The notes beneath the pieces are model-generated. The model did not search any database and was not told the DNA's origin. It was given only the letters and a program-made list of their open reading frames with translations. 64,000 nucleotides of DNA from Euglena gracilis (Eukaryota > Euglenida > Euglenophyceae > Euglenales), in assembly GCA_039621445.1 (NCBI GenBank), contig CP154956.1, positions 84,192,474 through 84,256,473 of the forward strand. Reading direction: 5' to 3'. A program made the position numbers and the translations under genes. Position 1 is the first letter of the stretch, and every line of letters starts with the position of its first letter. Positions 11,287 through 22,819 of this stretch are shown piece by piece.

Positions 11287-11406
11287 TGTGGCTGGGCGCT
11301 GCCGCAGCGTGGTGGAGAGGAGGCCGGGCTGCTGTTCAACGACAGCGACAGCGCCGGCAGGAATGGGCTCTCTGGGCGACCCCGGCCGAAGGGGTTGTTG
11401 CCGAGG
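11287..11406 (-). CDS. NNPFG-type exon, unit 2 second block
   Basis: This minus-strand GC-rich block follows a CCCACAG acceptor at 11407-11408. It reads LGNNPFGRGRPESPFLPAL and then a Ser/Pro-rich stretch. The peptide is almost identical to the block at 26,836-26,942, and the nucleotide differences inside the shared motif are mainly third-position (CCG/CCA, GGC/GGT, TTT/TTC), so this frame has been kept as protein. The 3' limit is uncertain because no clear donor is seen. The family is unknown; NPF tripeptides can bind EH domains, which is only a suggestion here. Confidence 0.45.
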
Positions 11407-11599
11407 CTGTGGGCCGGGACGCTCTTCGGGCCGGTGCCAGATCTGCTTTTCAGGCACACCGAGCGAGGAGGTCCGTCGAGCCCTTCATATGCACCCAAGA
11501 CCGCTCCATCTGGGGGGGGGGATTTCCAAAAGATTACATTACAAAAGCCATCTCAAAAACCACCAGCACAAAACTGTTGGGCCACGCGCACATATACAA

Positions 11600-11657
11600 C
11601 CGCACCCGCACCCACACCCACACAAGCACGCACACACACTCAGGCACACACACAACC

Positions 11658-11717
<60 letters not shown>

Positions 11718-11726
11718 GACAGACAG

Positions 11727-11794
<68 letters not shown>
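11600..11794. repeat. (CA)n tract with a (CAGA)n core
   Basis: Two (CA)n blocks separated by CAGACAGACAGACAGACATA. The His/Thr repeat frames over this interval are artefacts of the repeat. Confidence 0.95.
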
Positions 11795-11795
<1 letters not shown>

Positions 11796-12129
11796 ATTCA
11801 GCCCATTTCAAAATCACCCCATAAAATATCAAAATCTCTCGAGGGTCGCTTCCTATTAATCAAATCTTCAAAACCCACCCACCCGCCCAGTCGCCCACAC
11901 AAAGCTCCTCTGCTGGGAAGAGTTTTCTTCTCTTAGGGAAGAAACTGGGAGGAAAGGGACCCCCCCCCTGTGGTGGGACCTGCTTTTGGGTCATTTTGGG
12001 GTCCCCTCCAAGATAGCCCTTCACCCCAAATGGCAGGGGGGGTGAACCCACCTTCCAGAGGATCTTGGCCCAACCTCCTTCGCTGGCCTGGCCACCGGCC
12101 ACCCCACCCGTCACCGACCTTCACCGACA

Positions 12130-12420
12130 GATGTCTCTGGACCATACAATTTTTTACCAACCCCCCGGGGGGGGGTCACTCCACTCTTTGAAAAACCAGT
12201 CAATCACTTTTTTGGAGGGAAACCAGTCAGTCACTACTCCCCCCGGGAGGGGGGGTGTCCGTTACTCAGGAAAACCGGCCACTTTCCAGTCGCTTAGGCC
12301 ATTTTAGGCAAAAAAAATCACCTGGCCGGGGGTCACCCAAGCCACTTTTGCCCCCCCGCCCCGCAGGGGAGGGGGGTCGGGCAAAACCAGTCAGTCACCC
12401 CCCTGGGGGGGTCGAGCAGT
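12130..12420. repeat. CCCCCCGGG / CCAGTCAGTCAC dispersed repeat
   Basis: It consists of TTTTTTACCAACCCCCCGGG, CACTCCACTCTTTGAAAAAC, then CCAGTCA-type blocks repeated three times with C/G runs between. Near relatives lie at 7.02, 8.09-8.17 and 8.5-8.57 kb. Confidence 0.65.
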
Positions 12421-12479
12421 ACTTAAGCAATTGACTGCTCTGGCAGGGACCCTTCCTCGGTCCACTGCGAAAAAAAAGA

Positions 12480-12581
12480 GGTCTGGCCGGGGCGGGAGAA
12501 GAGGTTGCCCTCCCGGCCCGGGCCGAAGGGGTTGTTGAGGCTGCGGTGGTGGCTGTGGGCGTGGACCGGGGAGGTGGCCAT
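12480..12581 (-). CDS. NNPFG-type exon, unit 2 first block
   Basis: A minus-strand block that begins at ATG (12,581) in a GCCATGG context, 14 bases after an acceptor-like CTCCCCAG. It reads MATSPVHAHSHHRS, LNNPFGPGREGNLFSRPGQ. The paralogous block at 27,877-28,006 starts MAMPTTRQR and continues LNNPFGPGVEGNFFS. Of the base differences over the shared motif, most are synonymous. Together with the block 1.1 kb downstream (11.4 kb) it forms a two-part unit seen twice in the window. Whether ATG is a true start or internal is not settled, and the 3' junction is unclear. Confidence 0.5.
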
Positions 12582-12987
12582 GGCGGGGGAGATGCCTGGG
12601 GAGAGGGGGAGGGTCGGGGTGGTGGGAGGCCGCGCCGCGCTGCGGGACGGGGCCTGCGGCACGGCGCGGCGGGAGTGGCGCACCCGAAGGGAACCATACT
12701 TTTTTTTGGCCTGTGGCGAAGGGCCGGGCCCCGAATACAATTGACCCCAAAAATCGACGCATAATTCCCGGTTTAGGCAGCTGTTTTGCAAAAGAGCGTC
12801 AAAATCAAAAAATTTCTGGCGCAAAGGCGGAAAAAAAACTGACCTTTTTTGGGGTGCCTGGGTATCCCCTGCCCCCCTGGGGTCGGTTCAGACACCCTTG
12901 GCACCCCTTGGGGGGGGGGGGCTGAAAATTGGAAGATATGTTTGGGGTCAGCCGACCCACGTTTTGGAATTCCAACCTATTCCACAC

Positions 12988-13096
12988 TCGAACCCACTTA
13001 GAGATGTCGGAGGACTGCCTTCATTGAATAATTACCGACTTACCGAACCCACTTAGAGATGTCGGAGGACTGCCTTCATTGAATAATTACCGACTC
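12988..13096. repeat. Tandem duplication of about 55 bp
   Basis: Two identical copies of the stretch beginning CGAACCCACTTAGAGATGTC and running through TTCATTGAATAATTACCGACT, separated by a few bases. Confidence 0.95.
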
Positions 13097-13546
13097 TGCA
13101 ACACATTGTGGATTCCACCACCATTTCAGATCCTCTATGACGATCGCACCAAAGATCAACCTTGCCGGAGGAGAGATTCAAAAAACAACTTTTCGGCTTG
13201 TCACAGGGGGTTGAATTTCATGCAAATTTTTGTCAAAACATCACGGGTTCTCACATGCTGCACGATGTCCACCCATTTTTTTTTGGCACAGAGTGCAGTT
13301 TTACCAACTGTGCTTCTGTGCTTCTCCACCTTTCATAAAATAGAGATTTGGTGGTTGGGCCCAGACGGAGAATATATATGGGTTGGGGGGTACATGTGAG
13401 TTCAAAAAAAAAAAAAAAAACGCTCTGAATCGTTTCATCAAAATGCTGTTCGACATTGATACACTGGTAAAATACAATACGAGATGATACGATGTGGTGC
13501 AATATGATATGCATACCACATGCATACCACGTTGCGCCATGGAACA

Positions 13547-13891
13547 CTACAAAACGCTGGGACTGAGAACAAAACCATTTCTGATATCCCTTGCTGTGGT
13601 TTCTGCAGGTGCTCGCCTCTGGTTTGGAGGCACATTCCTTTGAGCTGAGCTGGACCAGGACTGGAACTGAGCTGGACCAGGACCAGGACTGGAGCTATGG
13701 TGGGGACGAGACACAAGTGGTTGGCGGGGAGAGATCGGAGAAGGCATCCGCATCGCGCTAGCTGTCAAGCCGGGCCAGGCGGCGGAGTCACAGAAAGATG
13801 ATGAAGCCGCAAACGAACGAGGGGGAAGCAGCCGAAGGCATAGGGCCACTTCGAGATCCCCAACAGCTGTGGACACTTTTTCCTGAACCCA
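13547..13891 (-). CDS. Candidate exon, unknown protein
   Basis: A strong acceptor on the minus strand (GATTCCGCTTTTGCAG) opens a frame of about 115 codons without a stop. It begins WVQEKVSTAVGDLEVALC and continues with a Leu-rich helix-like segment, then a Ser/Pro-rich part (MRMPSPISPRQPLVSRPHH). No domain is recognised. It lies 1 kb upstream of the NNPFG unit 2 in the same orientation and could be an earlier exon of that gene; splice phase does not prove it. Confidence 0.3.
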   Translation of the reverse strand, partial: WVQEKVSTAVGDLEVALCLRLLPPRSFAASSSFCDSAAWPGLTASAMRMPSPISPRQPLVSRPHHSSSPGPGPAQFQSWSSSAQRNVPPNQRRAPAETTARDIRNGFVLSPSVL

Positions 13892-13989
13892 CTGCAAAAG
13901 CGGAATCTTGCATTTTTGTTTAACCCCCCCCCCCCCCGCACTTGGCCTGGGCAATGATTGAAGGTAAAGCCGGGGGCCAACCTTAGGGG

Positions 13990-14420
13990 CAGGCTATTGC
14001 TTAAGAACCCGGGGGGGGGTCCAATGGCTAGCCATTTTGCTAGACACTGGAAAAAATGGACGAGTTAGACCCCCCAGGGGTCTGGGTCCCCCTGACTGGG
14101 GAAAAAATTCCTCTGGCGCTGTGTGCCAAGGTGGGAATGAGGTTTTTAATGCAATTATTGGCTAATTTTGTTCCAAAAAATCCCAAAATGGGAATTTTTT
14201 TTGGACATGTTTGGAGCTCCAAAAAATTCTCGGCGCTTTGAGCCAGTCACTGGAAAAAATATTCACCAGCTGTACGTGCTAGCAGACCCCCCCTGGGGGG
14301 TCCACTTGGATTTCCGCTTACCAAATTTGGACAAGCTGCAGTCCAACCCTCCTCTCGGGGTGGGGGGTGCTGCGAACCCTAGACTACTCAGGGGGCCAAA
14401 TCTCAGGGGGGGGGGGAAAT
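13990..14420. repeat. Dispersed G/C-run repeat, family A relative
   Basis: It contains GACCCCCCAGGGGTCTGGGT, CCCAAAATGGGAATTTTTTT and TTCTCGGCGCTTTGAG in the order of family A, with a second ACCCCCCCTGGGGGGTCC block at 14,286-14,303. No gene is recognised. Confidence 0.45.
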
Positions 14421-14550
14421 TATGCGGTCTGGCAGGCGGGGAAAAAATGCGGAAATTATGCGGAAAAATGCGGAAATTATGCGGAAATTATGCGGAAAAA
14501 AAATGCGGAAAATATGCGGGAAAATGCGGAAAATGCGGAAAATATGCCGA
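14418..14550. repeat. ATGCGGAAA minisatellite, array 1
   Basis: About a dozen degenerate copies of (A)nTGCGGAAA. The same short unit builds two larger arrays at 15.58-15.80 and 16.02-16.25 kb. Confidence 0.9.
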
Positions 14551-15360
14551 AATTCTGTGGAGTCCCAGGTCACATGGAGAGGACAGATATATTTCTACCT
14601 CACAATATGCAGGGTCCCGATGCTATTTGATTTCCATTGCCGATGCCCAAGCTTGCCAGAAGTCACCAAAATGCAATGGAAAAACAAAGCACAATAAAAA
14701 TGTTCAGCGGCAGTATGTCCATTGTTCAAAAGACACGGACGCAAATAAACAATGCGAACAGGTCAGAGGGAGGTGAAACGCCCAGACAAATCACCATTAA
14801 ATTGAAGCATGAACTCCAACCTCCGTGCATTTTGTGACAAAGCCCACTGATCGGCATCCAGCTGTCCGCAAACGGAAAAAAACCTTTCCACACTTCAAGT
14901 GGCGACCGGGGTGGAAATCAGAAACAAAACACGTTCACGAAAAAGAGATGGCTGATGGGTCTTCCACCATTCAATTAACTCCTCTGGGCTGTCAATATCC
15001 CTTTTTGTGCATTGCAACTATTGTATGAAATCTTCATCACATCCGTCCAAACGCAACGCTGAGTAATCTGTGAGAGACATAAGAGGCAAATTTAGCTTTC
15101 GAAGTTGACAGTAAAACTCAATTTGAGTTCTCAAAGCGAACACATTCAAACCGTCCTCACGCAAACAACAAATCACGCAGAAGACTGAACTTGCACCTGA
15201 AACTGGGGACCCTTTTGAAAAAAAGCTTGGTTGAGGTTCATCAATAGTCATACAAATAACTACAGGACGGTCAGCCTGCGCACGATTCAAACAAATATCC
15301 TGCCCCCATGATCTGAAACAAACCGCAATAACAAGCCCCCATGGGTTTCTGTGACTTTGC
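14551..15360. other. No gene recognised
   Basis: Plus- and minus-strand frames of 60-114 codons overlap here without any recognisable domain or supporting splice phase. Confidence 0.4.
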
Positions 15361-15364
15361 AACC

Positions 15365-15985
15365 CGATGACAACGGGGGGATCTCCTTCCCCGACTCCTT
15401 ACCATGGACACCACATCCTCAAAAGTGGAAGGTCCTCAGGCACAAGGGGGAAAGAAAAGAGGAACAAAAAGAGGCAGACAAATTATGCATAAAACAGAGA
15501 GATGAAAAGACGAGCACTTGTGCTCCCAGGGGAAACAATGAAAGTTGAAAAAAAAAAAAAATATGGAAAAAAAAGAGGAAATGCGAAAATGCGGAAAAAA
15601 AATGAAAAAATGCGGAATGATAAGAGGAAATTATGGGTTGGGGAAAAAAAAATGCGGAAAGCGAAAAAAATGCAAAAAAATGCGGAAAAAAAATGCGGCG
15701 GAATGGAAAAAAAAATGCGGGAAAATGCGGAAAAAAAAATGCGGATGCGGAAAAAAATAAAATGCGATGAAAAAGCGGAAAACAATGCGGTGCAAATGCA
15801 ACAACGGGGGGATCTCCTTGGAACCCTGCGGGGGGTTCTTAAGAAAAAGTGTCCAATGAGTCTCAGGCTCCTCGTCAAGAAGCATCCGTGGTGGGGGAGA
15901 AAAAGAGGAACAATGCGAAGAGGCAGACAAATTATGCATAAAACAGGAGATGAAAGACGAGCACTTGTGCTCCAACAAGGCAAGA
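15365..15985. repeat. Direct duplication of about 440 bp around ATGCGGAAA array 2
   Basis: Copies near 15,375-15,535 and 15,808-15,985 share GGGGGATCTCCTT and the run from AGAGGCAGACAAATTATGCA through GACGAGCACTTGTGCTCC. Between them, 15,583-15,790 is an ATGCGGAAA minisatellite mixed with A runs. Confidence 0.85.
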
Positions 15986-16019
15986 ACCTGTAGTTGACCT
16001 GAAACGTTTCACAAAAAAA

Positions 16020-16250
16020 TGAGGGCTGTGGTTGAAAAATGCGGTGATGCGGAAAAATGCGGAAAATGCGGGATAATGCGGAAAGTGGAAAAATGCGGGA
16101 AAATGCGGAAAAATGCGGAAAAAATGCGGGCAAAGCGAAAATGCGGATGCGGTTTACAAAAAAATGCGGAATACGGATGCGGAAAATGTTCGGATGCGGA
16201 AATGCGGAAAAATGCGGTAATGCGGAATAATGCGGACCGCATAACCCCCC
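16020..16250. repeat. ATGCGGAAA minisatellite, array 3
   Basis: More than fifteen degenerate copies of the same unit, some shortened to TGCGGA. The Phe/Ile/Arg-rich minus-strand frames over it come from the repeat. Confidence 0.9.
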
Positions 16251-16589
16251 CCCCTGCAAATCTGCACGGTAAAAAGAATTTCGGCGGGCGATGCGCAAGG
16301 TATCGCGGTTAAAGCCAAAGACCAACTTTAGGGGGGACAGTTTTAGATGTAAGGAGGGGGGGGCAAGCTCCGGGGGGGGGTAGGGTTCGATATAAGGAGA
16401 GGAGTGGTCCGGACCCCCCCTGCGGGCCAGGAGGGTTTGGGTTTGGATTTGCTTTGCCCTGCTGAAGCGCAGTGCACACGGTCAGCAACCCAGCATGAGT
16501 GCCAGGCCAGCTTCCGTGGGGCACACCCAGGGCCCGGGCACACTTGAACACACCAGGGCAGGAGACCGTGACATTCAGGATGAGCAGAC

Positions 16590-17690
16590 ACAGACTTGGA
16601 CGGCCCCAGAAGACGTTCGGCTGGATGAACACCACAGACTTGTTGGACGGTCCCAAATGAAGGTCGGTTGGATGAACCCAACAAACTTGTTGGACGTCCC
16701 CAGATGAAGGTCGGTTGGATGAACACCACAGACTTGTTGGACGGCCCCAGAAGACGTTCGGTTGGATGAACACCACAGACTTGATGGACGGCCCCAAGAG
16801 ATGTACGGTTGGATGAACACCACAGACTTGATGGACGGCCCCAGATGAAGGTCGGTTGGATGAACACCACAGACTTGATGGACGGCCCCAAGAGATGTAC
16901 GGTTGGATGAACATCACAGACTTGTTGGACGGGTAAAGTTGAAATTCGGTTGGATGAACACCACAGACTTGTTGGATCGCCCCAGATGAAGTTTGGTTGG
17001 ATGAACACCACAGACTTGTTGGACGGGTCCAATTGAAGGTCGGTTGGATGAACACCACAGACTTGTTGGACGGCCCCAGAAGACGTTCGGTTGGATGAAC
17101 ACCACAGACTTGTTGGACGGCCCCAGATAAAGTTCGGTTGGATGGATGAACACCACAGACTTGTTGGACGGCCCCAGATGAAGTTCGGTTGGATGGATGA
17201 ACACCACAGACTTGTTGGACGGGTAAAGTTGAAGTTCAGTTGGATGAACACCACAGACTTGTTGGACGGCCCCAGAAGAAGTTCGGTTTGACGAACACCA
17301 CAGACTTGTTGGACGGTCACAGATGAAGGTCAGTTGGATGAACACCACAGACCTGTTGGACGGCCCCAGAAGAAGTTCGGTTGGTCGAACAACACAGAGT
17401 TGTTGGATCGCCCAAGATGAAGTTCGGTTGGATGAACACCACAGACCTGTTGGACGGCCCCAGATGAAGTTCGGCTGGATGAACACCACAGACTTGTTGG
17501 GAGACTCCAGTTGAAGGTCGGTTTGATGAACACCACAGACTTGTTGGACGGCCACAGAAGAAGTTCGGTTGGTCGAACACCACAGAGTTGTTGGATCGCC
17601 CAAGATGAAGTTCGGTTGGATGAACACCACAGACTTGTTGGACGGCCCCAGAAGAAATTTGGTTGGTCGAACACCACAGAGTTGTGCGGG
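16590..17690 (-). repeat. 47-bp minisatellite, about 23 copies, open in all minus frames
   Basis: The unit reads GGTTGGATGAACACCACAGA then CTTGTTGGACGGCCCCAGAT then GAAGTTC on the plus strand (47 bp). Variants swap the last block to AAGACGTTC, AGATGTAC or TTGAAGGTC, and two copies add GGAT. Because 47 is not a multiple of three and the unit has no stop in any minus frame, successive copies rotate through three frames and give long frames with a 47-residue periodicity (SVVFIQPNFIWGRPTSLWC-like). No start context, splice site or family match is visible, so it is treated as satellite and not as a gene. Confidence 0.85.
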
Positions 17691-17699
17691 CCAGGAGGG

Positions 17700-18060
17700 G
17701 GGGGGGTGGGGGGGACACCCCCCCCCACCTAAACAGTGGCGCGGTCAGGGTGACTGATTTTCGGCCCGGCGCAAAGCGCCGGGCCGAAAAATTTTGACCC
17801 CCCCAAAACGACCAAAAGTGCCATTTTGGGCACTTTTTGGGCAAAAATTGGCCAAAAATGCAAAAAATTTTCGGCGCGAAGCGCCGGAGGAAAAAATCGA
17901 CCCTTTTTGGGGGGGGGTCCCGGGTACCCCCCGAGGGTCGGTCCGGACCCCCCTTGCAGGTGGGGGGGGGGGGTGGTCCGGACCCCCCCCTGCGGGCCAG
18001 GAGGGGGGGGGGCACCCCCCACCTAAACCATGTACGCCCTCCTTATATCGAACCCTGGGG
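17700..18060. repeat. Dispersed repeat family A, copy 2
   Basis: This is the best-preserved copy. CAGGGTGACTGATTTTCGGC leads into a GCGCCGGGCC hairpin, AAAGTGCCATTTTGGGCACT, a second TTCGGCGCGAAGCGCCGGAG hairpin and G/C runs. The two GCGC hairpins are its most characteristic part. Confidence 0.65.
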
Positions 18061-18979
18061 GGGGGGGCGAAGTGCCCGGGGGGTTACCCGGAGGAGGCTC
18101 TGGGGAACTGTGGGGAGGAGGCTGAGGGAAGCCGTGGGGAGGCTCTCCGGAGCCTCCCGATAACCAAGCTCCGAGGAATCCCCGCTCTGGGAGGCTCCCC
18201 GGATCCCCAGAAAACCATTTTGTGACAGGCCATTTGCATGATCCCCCCCCCCCCAGAACCCCCTACACCCCCTTCCCACGCTCTCCAAGAACAAAATCCC
18301 TTTGGGTGTGCAAGCCACGGCTTTCATGAGTGAACGCTGTTGCCCACCAATAACAACCTCCCTTTGTGTGTGCATGTTGCGCACAAAATTGGTTACTTGG
18401 AGGAGGCACTGGGAGCATCTGCAGAGTCTCAGGTAACCTAATCCCAGACTCCGGGGAGGCTTTGGGGAGCCTCCTCGGGCCTCCCCAAGTTTTCTGGGAT
18501 CCCCTTTTCCCCGGACGCAAACCCTGTCCATCCACTTTTGAAAGCCCCCCACTCAGGCCCCCCCCCCTGGGGAGTTGATTTGCTCGATAACAGCAAAATG
18601 GACGGGGATCGCCCAAGGTACAACAGCAAAGTGGATGGAGCACAGAACGTTTGCCACAACCGCGTCTGAGGTCAATCTTTTGCCGAACTACAGAGAACAG
18701 CTGAAATAACAGCCCAATATTTATAATAATAGACATAATAATACACATAATAATCGATACAATAATATATATAAGTATAGACATAACAATTAACATGACA
18801 ATATAATATAATAACATAAAAAAAAATTCAAAATAATACTGAGCAAATTCACGAAAAATTAACACTAACAAGACTCTCTGAATGTTGAATATTGCACATT
18901 GAAAATCCAACACACATCGCACAAGGCAGCTGTACCCTTGCTCCCTCTGGCCCTTGTGCGATTGGAGGCATCCTTGGCT
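18061..18979. other. GGAGGCTC-rich repeats then AT-rich spacer
   Basis: 18,080-18,210 and 18,390-18,500 carry related GGGGAGGCT(C/T) palindromic sequence. 18,715-18,850 is AT-rich with many ATAATA steps. No gene is recognised. Confidence 0.4.
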
Positions 18980-19179
18980 TTAAAGTGGGTGGAGCAGCGT
19001 GTGGAACCCCAGGGCGGCTGGGATGGTTTGGTGCACTGGAGCCGTGGGCGGTGGGTCGTACGTTGAGCTTGGGGGTGGGGTTGGGGGCGAGGGCTGACAC
19101 ACCGCAGCGGTGCAGTAGATGTCTGATTCAGCAGAGGCTATGGTGGGGCATTGGAGCAGGGCAGAGACAAAGTTGTTGG
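18980..19179 (-). CDS. Candidate 3' exon, unknown protein
   Basis: A minus-strand frame of about 66 codons begins after a CCGCAG acceptor and ends at TAA (18,980-18,982). It reads NNFVSALLQCPTIASAESDI, then a Cys/Pro-rich tail. Composition is coding-like and no stop interrupts it, but the family is unknown and the opposite strand is also open. Confidence 0.25.
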
Positions 19180-20147
19180 CTGCGGGATTAAGACTGAGGT
19201 GCCCACCTCAACCTGACACTGTGGCTGAAAAAAAATGCAAAAATCCTTCAAACGACAGGGAATTATGGTACAAATACATTTCACACCCCTTTTTTAAAAA
19301 AAAAACACAAACAACATCTCTGAAGAAAATGAAAAGATCTGTGCCATACAACTCCAATCTGTTTTTTTTCCCGCATTTGCATTTGCAGCAGAAAAACACC
19401 GACATTACTTCTGTTGCCTTGCCGTCATTGGCTGACATATACTCTAGGGGAGAGAAAACATCTTGGTGTCCTTTCCATCCAACTGCTCCCTTGGTTCTGC
19501 CCTGCACTGGGACACAAAATAGACCGGCCCAGAACAGACCTCTGGCGGACCCATGCGGAGAGAAGTGCTTCCGGCTAGCGGTGAAGGCGGGGGACGGCCA
19601 CTGGTGGGGTGAGGAAGCAAGCATCTGGGCACTTTGGGGGGGGAGGGGTGCGAGAAAAAAATACAAAGATTTGTGCTTAATATTCGTGTTCATAATCAAA
19701 ACTTCAAAAAATTGTACTTTTTGTTCAAGTTGCCTTTCTTGCACTTGGCACCTTGCTGCTGTCAGGAAATGTCACTCTTGGTGCTTTGGCGGGCAATGGC
19801 GCTCGAGGTGCGTCTTTTCCTGTGGTTCTTGTGGTAAGGTCTTAACCCCCCAGGCGGGATCCAAAATGCAAATGTGCAAAAACGGGAGGGGTGGCATTTT
19901 GTATCCCCTGGGTTCAAAAATTCGGGTAGTGCCACAGCACAGCCCGAAGGCGCCAGGGCCCCTTGAAAATAACCATTTTCAAGGGAAAGCTCACTGGGTC
20001 AGCCAGGGCCACGGACCCAACGGACTCCCTGGGGTGGCTAATGGACAGGCACCCCACAGCACAAAGCACCCCCTCCCCCGACAATCTGTGCAACAGTGCT
20101 CACCAGGCTACCAGCTTCTCCTCTGCCTGCCCGTGCTTTTTGCCTGA
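19119..20147 (+). other. Long open frame (342 codons), coding status doubtful
   Basis: This is the longest plus-strand frame here that is not caused by a short repeat. It starts MSDSAEAMVGHWSR. It contains no domain I recognise, and the opposite strand is open over 178 codons across the same interval. Splice-like sites on the minus strand around 20.1 kb (acceptor CCAATCTCAG, donor GTGAGC) suggest the minus strand may be the coding one. Confidence 0.15.
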
Positions 20148-22819
20148 GATTGGAATTCAACATGGCGGGGGTAAATACAGAGGTTCGAAATCTCGGGGTG
20201 AACACTTCGCTGACAGGCTGGGGTGAAGGCTCTCTTCAGTGAGTGAGTGTTTGAATGGCTTGGCGTTCAAGGGTGGATATCCATTAATTGGCTTGGTTAG
20301 GTCAGATGGATCATCTTCACTGGATTAGGGGGCTTTCCTTGTTCGCTAATTTTCCTGTTCCTTTGTTGGCTTATTGGACTAAAAAAGAGACCATCCAAAT
20401 TGGGAAAGCCGAGAAATGAGCAAAAAGAAAGCCATCGAACAGGAAAAAAGATTATGCAATCTCATGCACACTTGTTGTGAGGCCAGAGAACGTCTCCCGG
20501 GCCCAATGGAGACTATGGGAAGAGGATAAATGGGCCTTTCACAGAGGCAGCAATACGATGAGGCAATCCAGGAGGTCGCACGCGCTGTATTGAGCGCACT
20601 GAAGGGGAAAGGACAGTTATGGCCAGTGGGGCTGTGGCTTGGTCCTGGAAATGGAGCGGAGGAAAAGAGAAAAGTGAACAGACCGCATCCACAGCCAGGA
20701 TTCCCTCCCTCATTCCCTTGCTGGGAATTTAGCCATTCTTTCAACGCCTTGTTTGCCCCCCAAAATATTATAAGCTGAGGCAGGTGGCCAACTCAGACAC
20801 TCTAAAATATGATAAAGCGCGGTTGACACGGGGTGTGTGTGTCATGCACCAGCCGTGCCAAAGGCAGATCCTTGTTCACCCCGCCTGTGAACAAGGCCCC
20901 GCCTGGAATTGTGCTGTTTCCAACGGCAAAAGAAAGATACCACCGGGTCGGGTGCACGGCCTGCACAGGCCCAGGCAGGGAAGGATGGAAACGAAAGGGG
21001 AACGGCCCTGGCCAGGGCACAGGGCGGACACACATCACCGGACGCAATACACCACATATACGAGGCTGGGGGGTTGCGGCCCATATTGGCTGCGGCCCTA
21101 TGCCTTGACAGGCTGTGGGCCACCTGGCCGGGCTTGGTGTACCAAGCTACATAACTACCCCTCCCCCCATCCGGGGAATTGTCACCTGACAAATCGGCGA
21201 GGGACAACTTCTCAGGCAGCTCGTTTTAGAGCTTTCCACATGATTGCCCACGGTACTGGAACATGATGACGGTTTCCAGCCATGGGGCAACCTCGTTTCC
21301 TGACCACCCAACATAAACACCACCAATTCCCTAAAACATGCATCATTTTTAACTGCGTCAACATTTCTGGTCTCGATGACAAATACTTCGATTCATGGAC
21401 CCACCACTCTTCTAGGGGATGGTGGCCCACAGCGCTTCTGAGAAGTCACAGCAGTGAGGCGCGTACCATCCAGGCTTTTGCCAAAAGACCACCGGGGGGT
21501 TCACTAGCTTGCCATTTTACTTGCCAATATAAAAAAAGCCAGCCAGTTGGTGGCCAAGCAAGCTTGCTAACAAGCCAGTTACACCCCCCCCCCCCCCCCC
21601 CGGGGGGAATCCCAGGGGTCCTCAACTTGAAACAAATTCCTCCCGTGTTGTGTGCTGAGGTGGAAAATAAAGGTTTTAATATGTTTTCTGGCTGATTTTG
21701 TTTTGAAAAAAAGATCCCAAAAACTGCAAAAAAGGGCATTTTTGGGCAGTCTTTGGGGGGTCAATTTTCCAGCACTCTGCGCCGGCGAATGGGGAGAAAT
21801 CTTCCACAGCTAGCCCTGCAAGCAGACCCCCCAGGAAGAGTCCACCAGGCTTTTTTTTTACCGACCGGGGGGGGGGTGGGTGGGTGACAAGAAGCCTTAG
21901 TGCAACTAAGGGGGGTGGGTGGGTGCTACAGGGTGCCTGCCCAGAGCAGGCACACCCCCCCAGGGCGGAGTGGGCGGGGCAGCCCGCGTACCCAGGGCCG
22001 GGTAGGCCCTTGCCAAAAGGGTAAAGAAAACGGGATCGGTCGCCGGACAGGGGTGCCTGCCCAACCCACCCTCGAAACCCTAACCCCCCCGGGGGGGGTC
22101 GGCAGGGGTGCTATGGGGTGCCTGCCCCTAGCACCCCCCCCCTGTGTGCACTGTGGCTGTTTTTTTTGTGGTGCCTTTTATCCCTTCTTCTGGCCTGGCG
22201 CTGTTGTTCGCCTCTGGCTCTTTTTGTCTGTGTACTTGGAGGTGGCCGGAGCCTGGCGGGACTTAAACCCCCCCCCCCTGAATATGACGACGGGTCGTTA
22301 TCTGACTTTTCAGTTGGTGGAAAATCCAGAGGGGGTCGTTATAAATGGGGGGTCGTTATCAGAGGGGGGCTTTGCTGTTTTACCGCAGCTATGTCAGACA
22401 CGCTTTCTACCATCCATCCATCATGCCATCCACCTGGGTTCACACCCCAGTTGATGACGTTGTAAAGAAGTTTGATGAGGATGTGCAAGGGTCCTCTGTA
22501 GGCTCTGCTCCTCCGCCCACCCTGACCACGCCCCCGTCCAAGCAGCGGTCGATCCGCTCATACTTCAAATAAACACCGGTGAGCCTGGACGCTCTTACGT
22601 GAGATGCATCATCTTACCCGTGCTTTCTGCTCTTTGTCAACCATGGGTCGTTATATTTCTTTTTTTGGTGGAAATTCCAGGATGGGTCGTTATAAATGGG
22701 GGGGTTCGTTATCAGAGGGGGGTCGTTCTAAATGGGGGGGTTTACCTTGTTTACGACGCCGGCCACCAGGCGCCCGCCAGGCACATACTCCACTTTAGTT
22801 AGGGGGGGTCTCCTTCACC
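20148..22819. other. No confident gene
   Basis: A plus frame at 20,416-20,620 (MSKKKAIEQEKRLC, stop, QRQQYDEAIQEVARAV) has protein-like composition but is broken. 21.58-21.85 kb is a family A relative. 22.33-22.75 kb repeats TCGTTATAAATGGGGGG twice. Confidence 0.35.

Noticed and set aside
11211-11936. 241-codon His/Thr-rich plus frame
   Set aside because: Most of it is a (CA)n tract; the rest is antisense to the NNPFG block.
15483-16325. 280-codon Phe/Ile-rich membrane protein
   Set aside because: The hydrophobic frame is the complement of the ATGCGGAAA minisatellite.
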